Of a DNA stretch of 64,000 nt, positions 1 through 7,835 are shown in pieces. Numbering within the stretch: position 1 is the first letter of the stretch; each line of letters opens with the position of its first letter. The notes under the pieces were generated by a model, which worked only from the letters and a program-made list of their open reading frames with translations, did no database searches and was not told the DNA's origin. The DNA is taken from positions 62,001 to 126,000 of the forward strand of contig NZ_CAJEWB010000010.1 of NCBI RefSeq assembly GCF_903994035.1. Direction: 5' to 3'. A program made the position numbers and the translations under genes. Source of the stretch: Phocicoccus pinnipedialis (GTDB lineage Bacteria; Bacillota; Bacilli; Staphylococcales; Salinicoccaceae).

Positions 1-276
1 ACAGATTTCCGCAACACTTATCTATATAAAGAACGTTCCATCGAGTACTTAGACACACCTAAATTAGAGTCTAACATGAATCGACGAATTGCGGGTGGGG
101 TTAAAGTACAATTCTATGCGATATTTATTTCGCCTCTATTACCTGATAACGAAAAGTGGCAACATGCGCTAGAGCAAATAGACCGTTTTCATAAAGATAT
201 ATTAACACAAAAGCATATGGTTCATATTAAAAACTTTAAAGAAATTAAAAACTTTTTAGAGAGATTCTGTGACTAA
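1..276 (+). pseudogene. M19 (renal/membrane) dipeptidase N-terminal remnant, 3'-truncated
   Basis: An open frame enters from the left edge and stops at 274-276 after about 91 residues in this window. The stretch DTPKLESNMNRR..GGVKVQFYAIFISP followed by a helical segment (KWQHALEQIDRF) resembles the N-terminal region of the peptidase M19 family, where a D-x-P-x-L segment is followed by a (G)V-x-x-Q-FA-(I/V)-(Y/F) strand. M19 enzymes are about 300 residues or more. Here the frame ends and is followed within 32 bases by an MFS gene, so the metal-binding body of the enzyme is missing. The start lies outside the window. I read it as a decayed or deletion-truncated gene. It could instead be a short unrelated protein. 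Confidence 0.5.
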
Positions 277-308
277 TTTTATGTTACGATTATTAACGGT
301 GAATTTGT

Positions 309-1454
309 ATGAATAAGAAAATATTATTAACTTTTACTTCGAGTATATTTTTACTCGGAATTATGGAACTAATTGTTTCTGGACTACTCGAACCGATTAG
401 TACCGATTTAAAGATGACTTACAGTCTGACTGGACAATTGATTACTGTATACGCAGTGAGCTTTGCATTATTTGGACCATTCTTAATTAAAGTGACACAG
501 AAATTACCAGATAAACCAGTGATGCTTATATCGATGATTGTGTTTATTATCGGGAATGTTGTGTTTGCGATGGCGAATGGATTTATAGAACTGTCCATTG
601 GTCGTGTAATTACAGCGATGGCGGCCGCAGTGATCATAGTTAAGATTTTAGATATTACAGTTGTTATTTCTGAACCTCATAAACGCGGACGAATGCTAGC
701 CTTAGTTTATCTTGGATTTAGTGCGGCCAACGTTTTCGGTATTCCAATTAGTACTTTTGTTGGTACGATATTTGGATGGAGAACGGTGTTTTACATCATT
801 TCAGCAATCGCGATTATTTTAATTATATTACTCAGTCGCATGATACCAGATGTTAAAACGGACATCGTTGAAGAAAATACAGATAAAATAAAGTCTATGA
901 GAAATGTCATGATATACATTTCTATTACAATGACAGTGTTAGTTGGTAACTTTGTCGTCATAGGATATATTTCTCCACTTTTGACGTCAAATGGTTATTC
1001 TATTAAAGAGGTTTCCTTAGCATTACTCATTGCAGGTCTTGGTGGTATGACTGGAACATACTTTGGTGGTAGCATCGCTGATAAGATTGGTGCAAGAACG
1101 TCTATCATGATTATGCTTACTCTGTTTTTAATCACAATGATAATCATGCCCTTTCTCTATCCATTTAAAATACTGTTCTATATCACCCTTTATTTATGGA
1201 ATGTGTTTGAGTGGAGCACAGGTCCAGCGATTCAGATGGGTCTTGTAAATAATGTTCAGGGTAGTGCATCAAATGTATTCAGCTGGAACATGTCGAGCTT
1301 AAACCTCGGAATTGGACTTGGAGCAGTATTTGGCGGATTATTTATAACTTACTTTAATATCGATTACACACCATGGCTTGGTGGAGTAGTTGTGTTTATC
1401 GGTATTATCTTAGCTACTATGCTTAAGGAGGAGAGTATGGTCAAATATGATTAA
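309..1454 (+). CDS. MFS transporter (DHA1/AraJ-like)
   Basis: This 381-residue protein is almost entirely hydrophobic, with about 12 predicted membrane helices, as expected for a major facilitator superfamily carrier. A charged loop near residues 175-195 (DVKTDIVEENTDK) separates the two six-helix halves. Length and pattern fit the DHA1 drug/sugar exporters of the AraJ/chloramphenicol-resistance type, which work by proton antiport at the cell membrane. The substrate cannot be read from sequence. The SD (GGTGAA before ATG 309) is modest. Its last eight bases overlap the next gene, so the two are probably translationally coupled and in one operon with the DUF418 gene. Confidence 0.8.
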   Translation: MNKKILLTFTSSIFLLGIMELIVSGLLEPISTDLKMTYSLTGQLITVYAVSFALFGPFLIKVTQKLPDKPVMLISMIVFIIGNVVFAMANGFIELSIGRVITAMAAAVIIVKILDITVVISEPHKRGRMLALVYLGFSAANVFGIPISTFVGTIFGWRTVFYIISAIAIILIILLSRMIPDVKTDIVEENTDKIKSMRNVMIYISITMTVLVGNFVVIGYISPLLTSNGYSIKEVSLALLIAGLGGMTGTYFGGSIADKIGARTSIMIMLTLFLITMIIMPFLYPFKILFYITLYLWNVFEWSTGPAIQMGLVNNVQGSASNVFSWNMSSLNLGIGLGAVFGGLFITYFNIDYTPWLGGVVVFIGIILATMLKEESMVKYD

Positions 1455-1713
1455 AAAACTCGTAGTACTTTTTATACTCACGCTCGTAGCAATCGGTATT
1501 ATTGATTATAGTGGGGCGTATGACCTACCTTACACACAAACCAATATACTGTATTCATATTTAACGATTTTAGCACTCTACATTTTGTATATTATTTTTT
1601 ATAAATTTTTTAAAGCGATCGTTTCATTATTTATGCTCGCAATTATTTTATTTATTATTTATTACGTCTATCACTTTGTCACAGGCAACAGCTTAGATTT
1701 TATTCCGTTCTAG
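1447..1713 (+). CDS. Small three-helix membrane protein
   Basis: The 88-residue protein starts at an ATG that overlaps the end of the MFS gene by eight bases. AGGAGGAG in the end of the MFS frame (about 1426-1435) serves as SD. Three hydrophobic stretches (about residues 4-21, 34-52 and 55-78) are joined by short loops, one containing YDLPYTQTN. I do not recognise a family. The coupling to the transporter suggests an accessory membrane subunit, but that is inference. Confidence 0.6.
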   Translation: MIKKLVVLFILTLVAIGIIDYSGAYDLPYTQTNILYSYLTILALYILYIIFYKFFKAIVSLFMLAIILFIIYYVYHFVTGNSLDFIPF

Positions 1714-1725
1714 GAGGTCGTTAAT

Positions 1726-2922
1726 ATGACACATCAACCAACAATGCTGAATGAACGCATCCACGAATTGGATTCAATTCGTGGCGTAGCGCTCCTTGGG
1801 ATATTGCTCATGAATATTATGAGTTTTGCTGGAGCGTATTTGGACATCGCAGTGACATTCTCACTTCCTGAAATGTTTCAAGGTAACGCCAACCAGTTAA
1901 CGTTATTTCTAGTAAACACATTTGTGACGACGAACTTTTACACATTATTTTCAATATTATTTGGACTCGGATTTTTTATCTTTTTAAAGCGTGCTAAAGA
2001 TAAAACCAATCAGCCCAATCTTTTGTTCTCTAGACGAATGGTAGGGTTGCTCATCATTGGCTTGATTCATGCGATACTTATTTGGTACGGAGATATTTTA
2101 GTAGCATATGCATTGATTGGTTTTGTTTTGATTTTATTTTTTAAAGTGCCACCAGCGTGGAATCTTGGAATCGCGATTGCGATTTCAGTTGTTACGACAG
2201 GGATAATGCTCATTTTACACACCATTATGTACTATATGCGGGGTCATGAAAATCTATTCTTTAACCCTAAATACATTCAGCCGACGGGTATCGAAGAAGT
2301 TGCTACAAACGGAAATTATATAGATATGATACTTTTCAATGCTGAATACACACTCGATATGTTTGTGGGATTGGTTTTTATGCTCCCGCTAATACTAATG
2401 ATGTTTTTAATTGGTCTATATATAGGTCAAAAGGAATATCATAAAAAAATCGGGGAGATTAGACCATTACTATATAAAATCTCGATAATTACACTTGTAT
2501 TAGGTCTGCCTATTAAAGCTTTAACTGCATATATTCAGAGTTATAGAGCGGATGATATTGGTTTTAGTGTGCTTGCAGGTATATCTAGTACCATCGGCGG
2601 ACCGTTGATGGCAACATTTTACTTATCTACACTTGCGTTATTGTTTAATTCATTTAAAGGTTTAAATAAAATATTTGCACCGGTCGGACGAATGGCACTC
2701 ACAAATTATATAATTCAGTCAGTTGTAATGTTGATCTTGTTTTATGGATTCGGATTTTTTGGCAAAATTGACATGATGTATCTACCGTTCATCGCGGTTC
2801 TATTCTTTGCTCTACAAGTGATATATAGTCATTGGTTCATGAAGAGATATCCCTTTGGGCCGCTCGAGTATGTATGGAGACGATTTACCTACAAATCAAA
2901 AATATCGATCAGGCATAATTAA
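1726..2922 (+). CDS. DUF418/YeiB-family membrane protein
   Basis: A 398-residue polytopic membrane protein. The N-terminal signature RIHELDSIRGVALLGILLMN and the C-terminal RMALTNYIIQSVV followed by GPLEYVWRRFTY are hallmarks of the YeiB/DUF418 family. These proteins resemble the membrane acyltransferase fold, but their substrate is generally unknown. A strong SD (AGGAGG, 1712-1717) precedes the ATG. It is the last gene of the MFS operon, ending at a stop codon whose TTAA is shared with the convergent C45 gene. The operon terminator lies inside that antisense gene. Confidence 0.8.
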   Translation: MTHQPTMLNERIHELDSIRGVALLGILLMNIMSFAGAYLDIAVTFSLPEMFQGNANQLTLFLVNTFVTTNFYTLFSILFGLGFFIFLKRAKDKTNQPNLLFSRRMVGLLIIGLIHAILIWYGDILVAYALIGFVLILFFKVPPAWNLGIAIAISVVTTGIMLILHTIMYYMRGHENLFFNPKYIQPTGIEEVATNGNYIDMILFNAEYTLDMFVGLVFMLPLILMMFLIGLYIGQKEYHKKIGEIRPLLYKISIITLVLGLPIKALTAYIQSYRADDIGFSVLAGISSTIGGPLMATFYLSTLALLFNSFKGLNKIFAPVGRMALTNYIIQSVVMLILFYGFGFFGKIDMMYLPFIAVLFFALQVIYSHWFMKRYPFGPLEYVWRRFTYKSKISIRHN

Positions 2923-3953
2923 GCCCAATCGACATTTATAAATTTTAAGTCAGTATCGATGATACTGGCTATTTTTTTTTGTATATTATAACCCTTTAGG
3001 AAATCAAGTAGAGATAGATGCTCAAATTCACCCGCACCAACACGAATATCCATGGAAAGATTGTTCGAATTATAATATACCGTATGGATTGTTCCCGCCC
3101 AACTTCTGTAGTTATCGACAAATAATCCAGTTTTTTTATGTGTGAACGCTTGAAGGAGTTCTTCTTTTGTAGGATTTTTAATTTTATCTAATATATCGAA
3201 ACGTTCTTGTGATTCATTTAGGAATCGTCTGTTTTCATCAACAAGATTTATATAGTGATTTGTACATATATTTTGTTCTCTGAACTGAACACTTCGACCA
3301 CTTGTTTCAGCGATTGTATGATTTCCAGCTGCATCTTTAATAATATATGTGAAGCCACCGCGATGAGGTAGTGACTTTAATAAATGCTTCGCATCGGTAA
3401 CATCTTTACATAGTTCTAGCAGGAATCTTCCGATAATAAAACACACGAATCCATCTTGTGGTTCTTTACGATTCATAAAATTATACCCCATTGAAAGTCC
3501 GTGTTCATTGATGCCATCCATTCGACCTGTAACGCGTGATACTGGCCCAACAGAAGTGAATCCTCCATCTGTTGGATTAAAGAAATCTATTTGAGCATCA
3601 TATGTATTCGGATGATAATCGTAATTACGAATAAAATGAATGTCATCTACATATACGCTGCAACCTGATGGACGTGGGTTGGTTCTGTAGTGCGCAAGGT
3701 TTAGTAACATCTCTTGATTAGAAATTTTTAGACTATCTTGAAGTCCTAAGAGTTCTTCCCAAATATATGGTGCAAATGTTTTATAAATTGCTTTCGTTTC
3801 GTTAAAATTTAGGTCAAATTTTGGACGTCGTTTTCTCCATTCATAATTTCTATTTTTAAAATACGGTGTATTTTTTAGTGATAATCCTTGATGCACACCA
3901 TAATCATAATGGCTACCTTTAAATGTATCTATTCGTATTTCAATGTTTTGCAT
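2919..3953 (-). CDS. C45-family Ntn-hydrolase (acyl-CoA:6-APA acyltransferase-like)
   Basis: The protein has 344 residues from ATG 3953, chosen over the upstream in-frame ATG because GAGGTGG lies six bases before it. Family C45 enzymes are made as precursors that cleave themselves before a catalytic Cys. Here RPSGCSVY followed by HFIRNYDY matches that nucleophile region, and the downstream SMGYNFMNR / RMDGINEHGLSMGYNF block is also typical. Members hydrolyse or transfer acyl groups on amide substrates such as penicillins, bile-salt conjugates or N-acyl amino acids. The actual substrate is unknown. It has no signal peptide. Its stop shares TTAA 2919-2922 with the convergent DUF418 gene. Confidence 0.78.
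   Translation of the reverse strand: MQNIEIRIDTFKGSHYDYGVHQGLSLKNTPYFKNRNYEWRKRRPKFDLNFNETKAIYKTFAPYIWEELLGLQDSLKISNQEMLLNLAHYRTNPRPSGCSVYVDDIHFIRNYDYHPNTYDAQIDFFNPTDGGFTSVGPVSRVTGRMDGINEHGLSMGYNFMNRKEPQDGFVCFIIGRFLLELCKDVTDAKHLLKSLPHRGGFTYIIKDAAGNHTIAETSGRSVQFREQNICTNHYINLVDENRRFLNESQERFDILDKIKNPTKEELLQAFTHKKTGLFVDNYRSWAGTIHTVYYNSNNLSMDIRVGAGEFEHLSLLDFLKGYNIQKKIASIIDTDLKFINVDWA
2948..2980 (+). terminator. Intrinsic terminator of the MFS-DUF418 operon, inside the antisense gene
   Basis: A ten-base stem (2948-2957 with 2961-2970, one T-G wobble) with a three-base GAT loop is followed by A and nine T on the plus strand. It lies inside the 3' coding end of the minus-strand C45 gene. Confidence 0.8.
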
Positions 3954-4037
3954 TGTTTCCACCTCTTTATTTAGTATAGTTAAATTATTATCAAATTTAA
4001 ACACATGTTAGAATAGTGGTAAGTTAGGAGTGGTTTT

Positions 4038-4943
4038 TTGATTGTTGAACAATTTGCAATAGGTGAAACAGCAACGCTTACTATGTATCAAGGAGAAACT
4101 GGCATAAATAATGGTCCACAAAAATCAGTGTTACTCTTACCGGGTGGGAGTTACTTATATGTTTCTAAAAGAGAGGGAGAAGCAGTTGCTTATGAGTTTC
4201 TACGTCAAGGGTATACTGTATTTATTTTAAATTATACTACTGCAGGTACAATACTCGGGGAGTCATCACGTAATAAACTCTACCAGTATCTCATGAAATT
4301 AGAAGATAGTGATGTAATTGGATCAGAGTTTCCAAATCCGCTTATTGAAGCAGCAAGTGCAATGAAATTTATTCGTGAAAACAACCATAAGTTTAATGTG
4401 GATAGCGATCACGTCGGTGTCGTTGGATTCTCTGCTGGAGGACATTTAGCAGCGACACTCGGGGTACATTGGAATAGCGAATGGTTAAGAGAATTAACAG
4501 GGTTTGATAATAACTGGGCGAAACCGAACTTTATTGTGTTAGGTTATCCAATTCTAGATTACTCACTGAACGAAACCATTGCTGAATCACGTGGTTCTAT
4601 TGATCCGAACTTTAAAAATATGGCAAAACGTGTAACATTTGGTAATGATTTTGATGTAGAATTATTGAACAAAGCGACCCCGAAGAATTTTGTGTCGAAA
4701 GATACACCAAAGACATTTATTTGGCATACAACAGGAGATAGGCTTGTATATGTAAAAAATGTGTTAGATTATGCGAATGAGTTAGATGCATATGGTATAG
4801 AGTTTGAGCTTCATATATTCTCCGGAGGAGAACATGGTATGAGTACAGCGAGTGAAATCGTAAATAAAGAGAATGAAAACATCAAAATATGGGTACCATT
4901 GTTATTCAATTGGTTAAATTCCCATATAAAAAAAGACGCATAA
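4038..4943 (+). CDS. Alpha/beta hydrolase (esterase/BD-FAE type)
   Basis: A 301-residue alpha/beta hydrolase starting at TTG 4038, supported by TAGGAG just upstream. An oxyanion-hole segment LLPGGSYLYVSKREGE and the nucleophile elbow VGFSAGGHLAA place the catalytic Ser near residue 139. The late HTTGDRLVYVKN (Asp) and FSGGEHGMS (His) segments complete a Ser-Asp-His triad. The pattern is that of acetylxylan esterase/BD-FAE-like or dipeptidyl-peptidase-like lipases acting on small esters. No signal peptide is visible, so it is probably cytosolic. It diverges from the C45 gene, with only 84 bases between their starts. Confidence 0.82.
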   Translation: MIVEQFAIGETATLTMYQGETGINNGPQKSVLLLPGGSYLYVSKREGEAVAYEFLRQGYTVFILNYTTAGTILGESSRNKLYQYLMKLEDSDVIGSEFPNPLIEAASAMKFIRENNHKFNVDSDHVGVVGFSAGGHLAATLGVHWNSEWLRELTGFDNNWAKPNFIVLGYPILDYSLNETIAESRGSIDPNFKNMAKRVTFGNDFDVELLNKATPKNFVSKDTPKTFIWHTTGDRLVYVKNVLDYANELDAYGIEFELHIFSGGEHGMSTASEIVNKENENIKIWVPLLFNWLNSHIKKDA

Positions 4944-4952
4944 AATGCGTCT
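4934..4952 (-). terminator. Bidirectional terminator between convergent genes
   Basis: A seven-base stem AGACGCA/TGCGTCT (4934-4940 with 4946-4952) is flanked by an A-run on the left, which gives a U-run for minus-strand transcripts. It overlaps the stop of the hydrolase gene. Confidence 0.65.
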
Positions 4953-4953
4953 A

Positions 4954-5154
4954 TTATTTCTGTAATGTAATTACATATTCTTTGTGATTTGGATAGATAA
5001 ATTCAAGTACGACATTTTTTTTACGATTGTTAAATCGATTTAAGAACGTTTCATGAACGGTTTGTATATCGTTAGATTCTATAAGACTGTCGTTTAAAAT
5101 CCTGTATTCATCTTCATTATTCTCGGTGTGGTGAATTCTTAATAGTATTGTCAT
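4954..5154 (-). CDS. Small hypothetical protein, 66 aa
   Basis: The start at ATG 5154 is fixed by AGGAGATGGTG just upstream. The upstream in-frame extension is hydrophobic and out of character. The 66-residue product is a soluble alpha/beta-looking polypeptide (starts MTILLRIHHTENNEDEYRI, ends in YVITLQK). I do not recognise a family. It has its own terminator and lies divergent from the GNAT gene, with 66 bases between them for two promoters. Confidence 0.55.
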   Translation of the reverse strand: MTILLRIHHTENNEDEYRILNDSLIESNDIQTVHETFLNRFNNRKKNVVLEFIYPNHKEYVITLQK

Positions 5155-5220
5155 AACACCATCTCCTATTAAATATATTGCCACTTTACAGATAAAATAA
5201 ACATAAATTAAGGTGATTCT

Positions 5221-5847
5221 ATGAAAATTGAAAAGATTACAGTGGATGCATTGGACGAAGTACTTGAAATGCAAGAAGAAATATATGAAAAAATGGAAGT
5301 TAAAGAAGCACTCGAGCGGATTAAACGTGATGAAATGGAGACGATTCTAAGTGACAATTATTCTGTAGGAGTATACGCCGACAACAAACTCGTAGCGATG
5401 CGAGGATTTTATATTCCAAAGTTAGATGAAGAAGAACACCTTGCAGATGATGTTGGTGTGGATAGATCACGTACAATTTATTCAGAGATTGCGCTCGTTC
5501 ACCCAATTGCACGTGGCGAAGGACTGCAATTTAAGATGGGGAAAATTCTATTAGAAGATTTGAAAAAAGATGATCGATTCGACCACTTAATTGCGACTGT
5601 GATGCCGCTTAATATCCCTAGTCTTAAAAATTCACTTAGAATAGGGTTAAAAATCGTAAATACAAAGTTTAAGTACGGTGGTAAAAGAAGACATATCCTT
5701 CATATGAACTTAAAAGAAGATATGAACTTAGAAGGAGAACCCATTGAAAAAGCCTTTGATGACTTCGAGTGGATGCTTGAAAACGGTAAAGATTATATCG
5801 GGACTGAATTTGTAAACGGGTATATCACATATTATAAAAAGGGGTAA
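5221..5847 (+). CDS. GNAT-like N-acetyltransferase
   Basis: A 208-residue protein with an AAGGTGAT SD before the ATG. The layout of N-terminal helices, a central beta strand (TIYSEIALVHPIARGEG), a helix (QFKMGKILLEDL) and then LIATVMPLNIPSLKNSLRIGLKIV fits the Gcn5 acetyltransferase fold. ARGEGLQFKMG occupies the acetyl-CoA pyrophosphate loop, and PLNIPSLKNSLRIGL matches the N-x-x-(S/A) helix after motif A. The acceptor is unknown. Six bases separate it from the AbgA-like gene, so the two are likely one operon. Confidence 0.68.
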   Translation: MKIEKITVDALDEVLEMQEEIYEKMEVKEALERIKRDEMETILSDNYSVGVYADNKLVAMRGFYIPKLDEEEHLADDVGVDRSRTIYSEIALVHPIARGEGLQFKMGKILLEDLKKDDRFDHLIATVMPLNIPSLKNSLRIGLKIVNTKFKYGGKRRHILHMNLKEDMNLEGEPIEKAFDDFEWMLENGKDYIGTEFVNGYITYYKKG

Positions 5848-5853
5848 TAACGA

Positions 5854-7131
5854 ATGAAAAATTTAATAGATGAGGCAAAGAAACTACGTAGAACATTACA
5901 CCAATATCCTGAAGTTGGATTCACAGAGATGATCACGACATATCTCATTCTAAAGGAGATTGAACATACTTCATTTAAGTTGTATTTAGGTAGTGATGCA
6001 ACGGATATTAGCGAACAGATGGGCAGACCAAGTGATGAGGAACTTCTTTCTGCTGCGAAGCGTGCAGAAGCGTTCGGCGTTGATAAAAAGACCTTAAGCA
6101 AAGTTAAAAATGGAGAGACAGGAATTGTTGCGGTGTTAGATACAGGTGAAGAGGGAACACATGTTGGTTTTAGATTTGATATAGATGGTCTCCCAATCAC
6201 TGAGGCAGAAAAAGAAACACATATTCCGTACTCTGAAGGATTTAAGTCTAAGCATAATGGCGAGATGCATGCATGTGGACACGATGCTCACGCGTCTATT
6301 GGTGTTGCGCTTCTAAAATATTTAGATGCAAACAAGCACGCATTAAAAGGTAAATACACTATCATCTTCCAAGCGGCTGAAGAAGGCCTTAGAGGAGCAA
6401 ACAGCTATGTTACAAAAGGGTGGTTAGATACTGTAGATTATTTCTTTACAAGTCACGTTGGACTCGTATCTAAAAATGTTGGAAGTGTAAACGCGAAGAG
6501 TGAAGGATTTTTATCTTCAAAGAAATTTGATGTGGAATTTTTTGGAAAAAGTGCACACGCTGGAGGCGAGCCAAACGCTGGTAACAATGCGTTACTGGCA
6601 GCAAGCAACGCCGCAATCAACTTAAACGCGATTTCTAGACATAAAGAAGGAGCGACTCGATTGAACGTTGGGAAGCTTGAAGCGGGTAGTGGTCGTAATG
6701 TGATTCCTGACTACGCGTTCATGATGTGTGAAGTACGTGGTGCCAAAGATGAACTCACGGAATACATGTTTAAGAGAGCAGAATCTGTGATTAAGGGTGC
6801 TGCAGAGATGTATGACTGTGATTACAAGATACGTTTAATGGGAAATGCATCAACAGCCGAGTGTGATGACTTATTTGACTTAATTAAAACTGCTACTGAG
6901 AACAATAAGTATGTTATAGAAGTAAATGAATCAGGACCAGCAGGAGGTTCAGAAGACGCAACGTACATGCTCAATGCGGTACAAAAAAATAATGGGAAAG
7001 CCACATACATGACTTTCCCATATAAATTAACAGCAGGACACCATCATCCGGAATTTGATGTAGATGAAGAAGTCCTCGGTGTTGCAATTTCTACTTATGT
7101 AGATATTGTTAATGAGTTAAACAAAATTTAA
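5854..7131 (+). CDS. M20D amidohydrolase, AbgA-like (aminobenzoyl-glutamate hydrolase family)
   Basis: A 425-residue zinc amidohydrolase. The metal-binding motifs are RFDIDGLP (107-114) and HACGHDAH (139-146), followed by QAAEEG and a late GHHHPEFDVDE. The insert at about residues 36-85 (LYLGSDATDISEQMGRPSDE) and motifs SAHAGGEPNAGNNALLAA and GRNVIPDYA closely resemble my recollection of E. coli AbgA, a subunit that cleaves p-aminobenzoyl-glutamate from folate breakdown. No AbgB partner is next to it, so it may be a stand-alone amidase. An AbgT-family transporter occurs 28 kb away. The stop shares TTAA 7128-7131 with the convergent gene. Confidence 0.8.
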   Translation: MKNLIDEAKKLRRTLHQYPEVGFTEMITTYLILKEIEHTSFKLYLGSDATDISEQMGRPSDEELLSAAKRAEAFGVDKKTLSKVKNGETGIVAVLDTGEEGTHVGFRFDIDGLPITEAEKETHIPYSEGFKSKHNGEMHACGHDAHASIGVALLKYLDANKHALKGKYTIIFQAAEEGLRGANSYVTKGWLDTVDYFFTSHVGLVSKNVGSVNAKSEGFLSSKKFDVEFFGKSAHAGGEPNAGNNALLAASNAAINLNAISRHKEGATRLNVGKLEAGSGRNVIPDYAFMMCEVRGAKDELTEYMFKRAESVIKGAAEMYDCDYKIRLMGNASTAECDDLFDLIKTATENNKYVIEVNESGPAGGSEDATYMLNAVQKNNGKATYMTFPYKLTAGHHHPEFDVDEEVLGVAISTYVDIVNELNKI

Positions 7132-7670
7132 AACAGAATGAACCGTTTTTCTGGTTCTTCCTTATAGTGCAGTTTCATAATAAAAGGATGTGAAATACTT
7201 GGACTACCTTGAAACGTGTAAGTTTGTTCAAGTTTCACACTCTTTTTTCCTGCTGGATCATAAATGACAAAAGTGTTGTCGTTTTTACGAACAGTGAGAT
7301 ATTGACCTTTAGGCTTTTTAACGATGTTTATTACCGTGTAATCAGTGAGCTTTAATGGCGTATTCTTTTTATAACCATCAGTTTGTATTTTCAACATATC
7401 TGCTTCGTAGTAGTCATTTTGTTTTATGTAAGAGAACACAACCTCCTGAACTTGTGCGTTTAACACATTACCCGCAACTTCACCTGGATTTTGGAATAAA
7501 CGATTCTGCAAGTTGAGCCCCATAAAGAGAATCATAATTATAAAACTAACCAAAAAGTAGAACATAAAATTTGCAGAACGAATTCCACGAGAAACATTTC
7601 TGATCATTAAAGTAAAGAAAGTAATCGAGAGAAATGCAAATAAAATTATGAGAATGATATATATTGTCAT
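7128..7670 (-). CDS. Hypothetical membrane protein, 180 aa
   Basis: Two N-terminal membrane helices (about residues 2-22 and 35-55, MFYFLVSFIIMILFMGLNL) precede an approximately 125-residue polar domain rich in beta-strand pattern (YTVINIVKKPKGQYLTVRKNDNTFVIY). The polar part is probably outside the membrane. I do not recognise the family. The SD region upstream of ATG 7670 is AAGGTG. Its 3' end overlaps the AbgA-like gene by four bases. Confidence 0.6.
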   Translation of the reverse strand: MTIYIILIILFAFLSITFFTLMIRNVSRGIRSANFMFYFLVSFIIMILFMGLNLQNRLFQNPGEVAGNVLNAQVQEVVFSYIKQNDYYEADMLKIQTDGYKKNTPLKLTDYTVINIVKKPKGQYLTVRKNDNTFVIYDPAGKKSVKLEQTYTFQGSPSISHPFIMKLHYKEEPEKRFILF

Positions 7671-7835
7671 TGGATTTCACCTTATTAATTTTAATTATTA
7701 TAATATATCGAATTAATGTAAAATTATCAATCTTAGTGAGCGAAGTAGAGGATAATAACAACAAAATATACGCTCAATATGCATTCTTACCAAACGTAAA
7801 TGATAAGAAGTTGATTCGAGCAACTATTTTTATAA

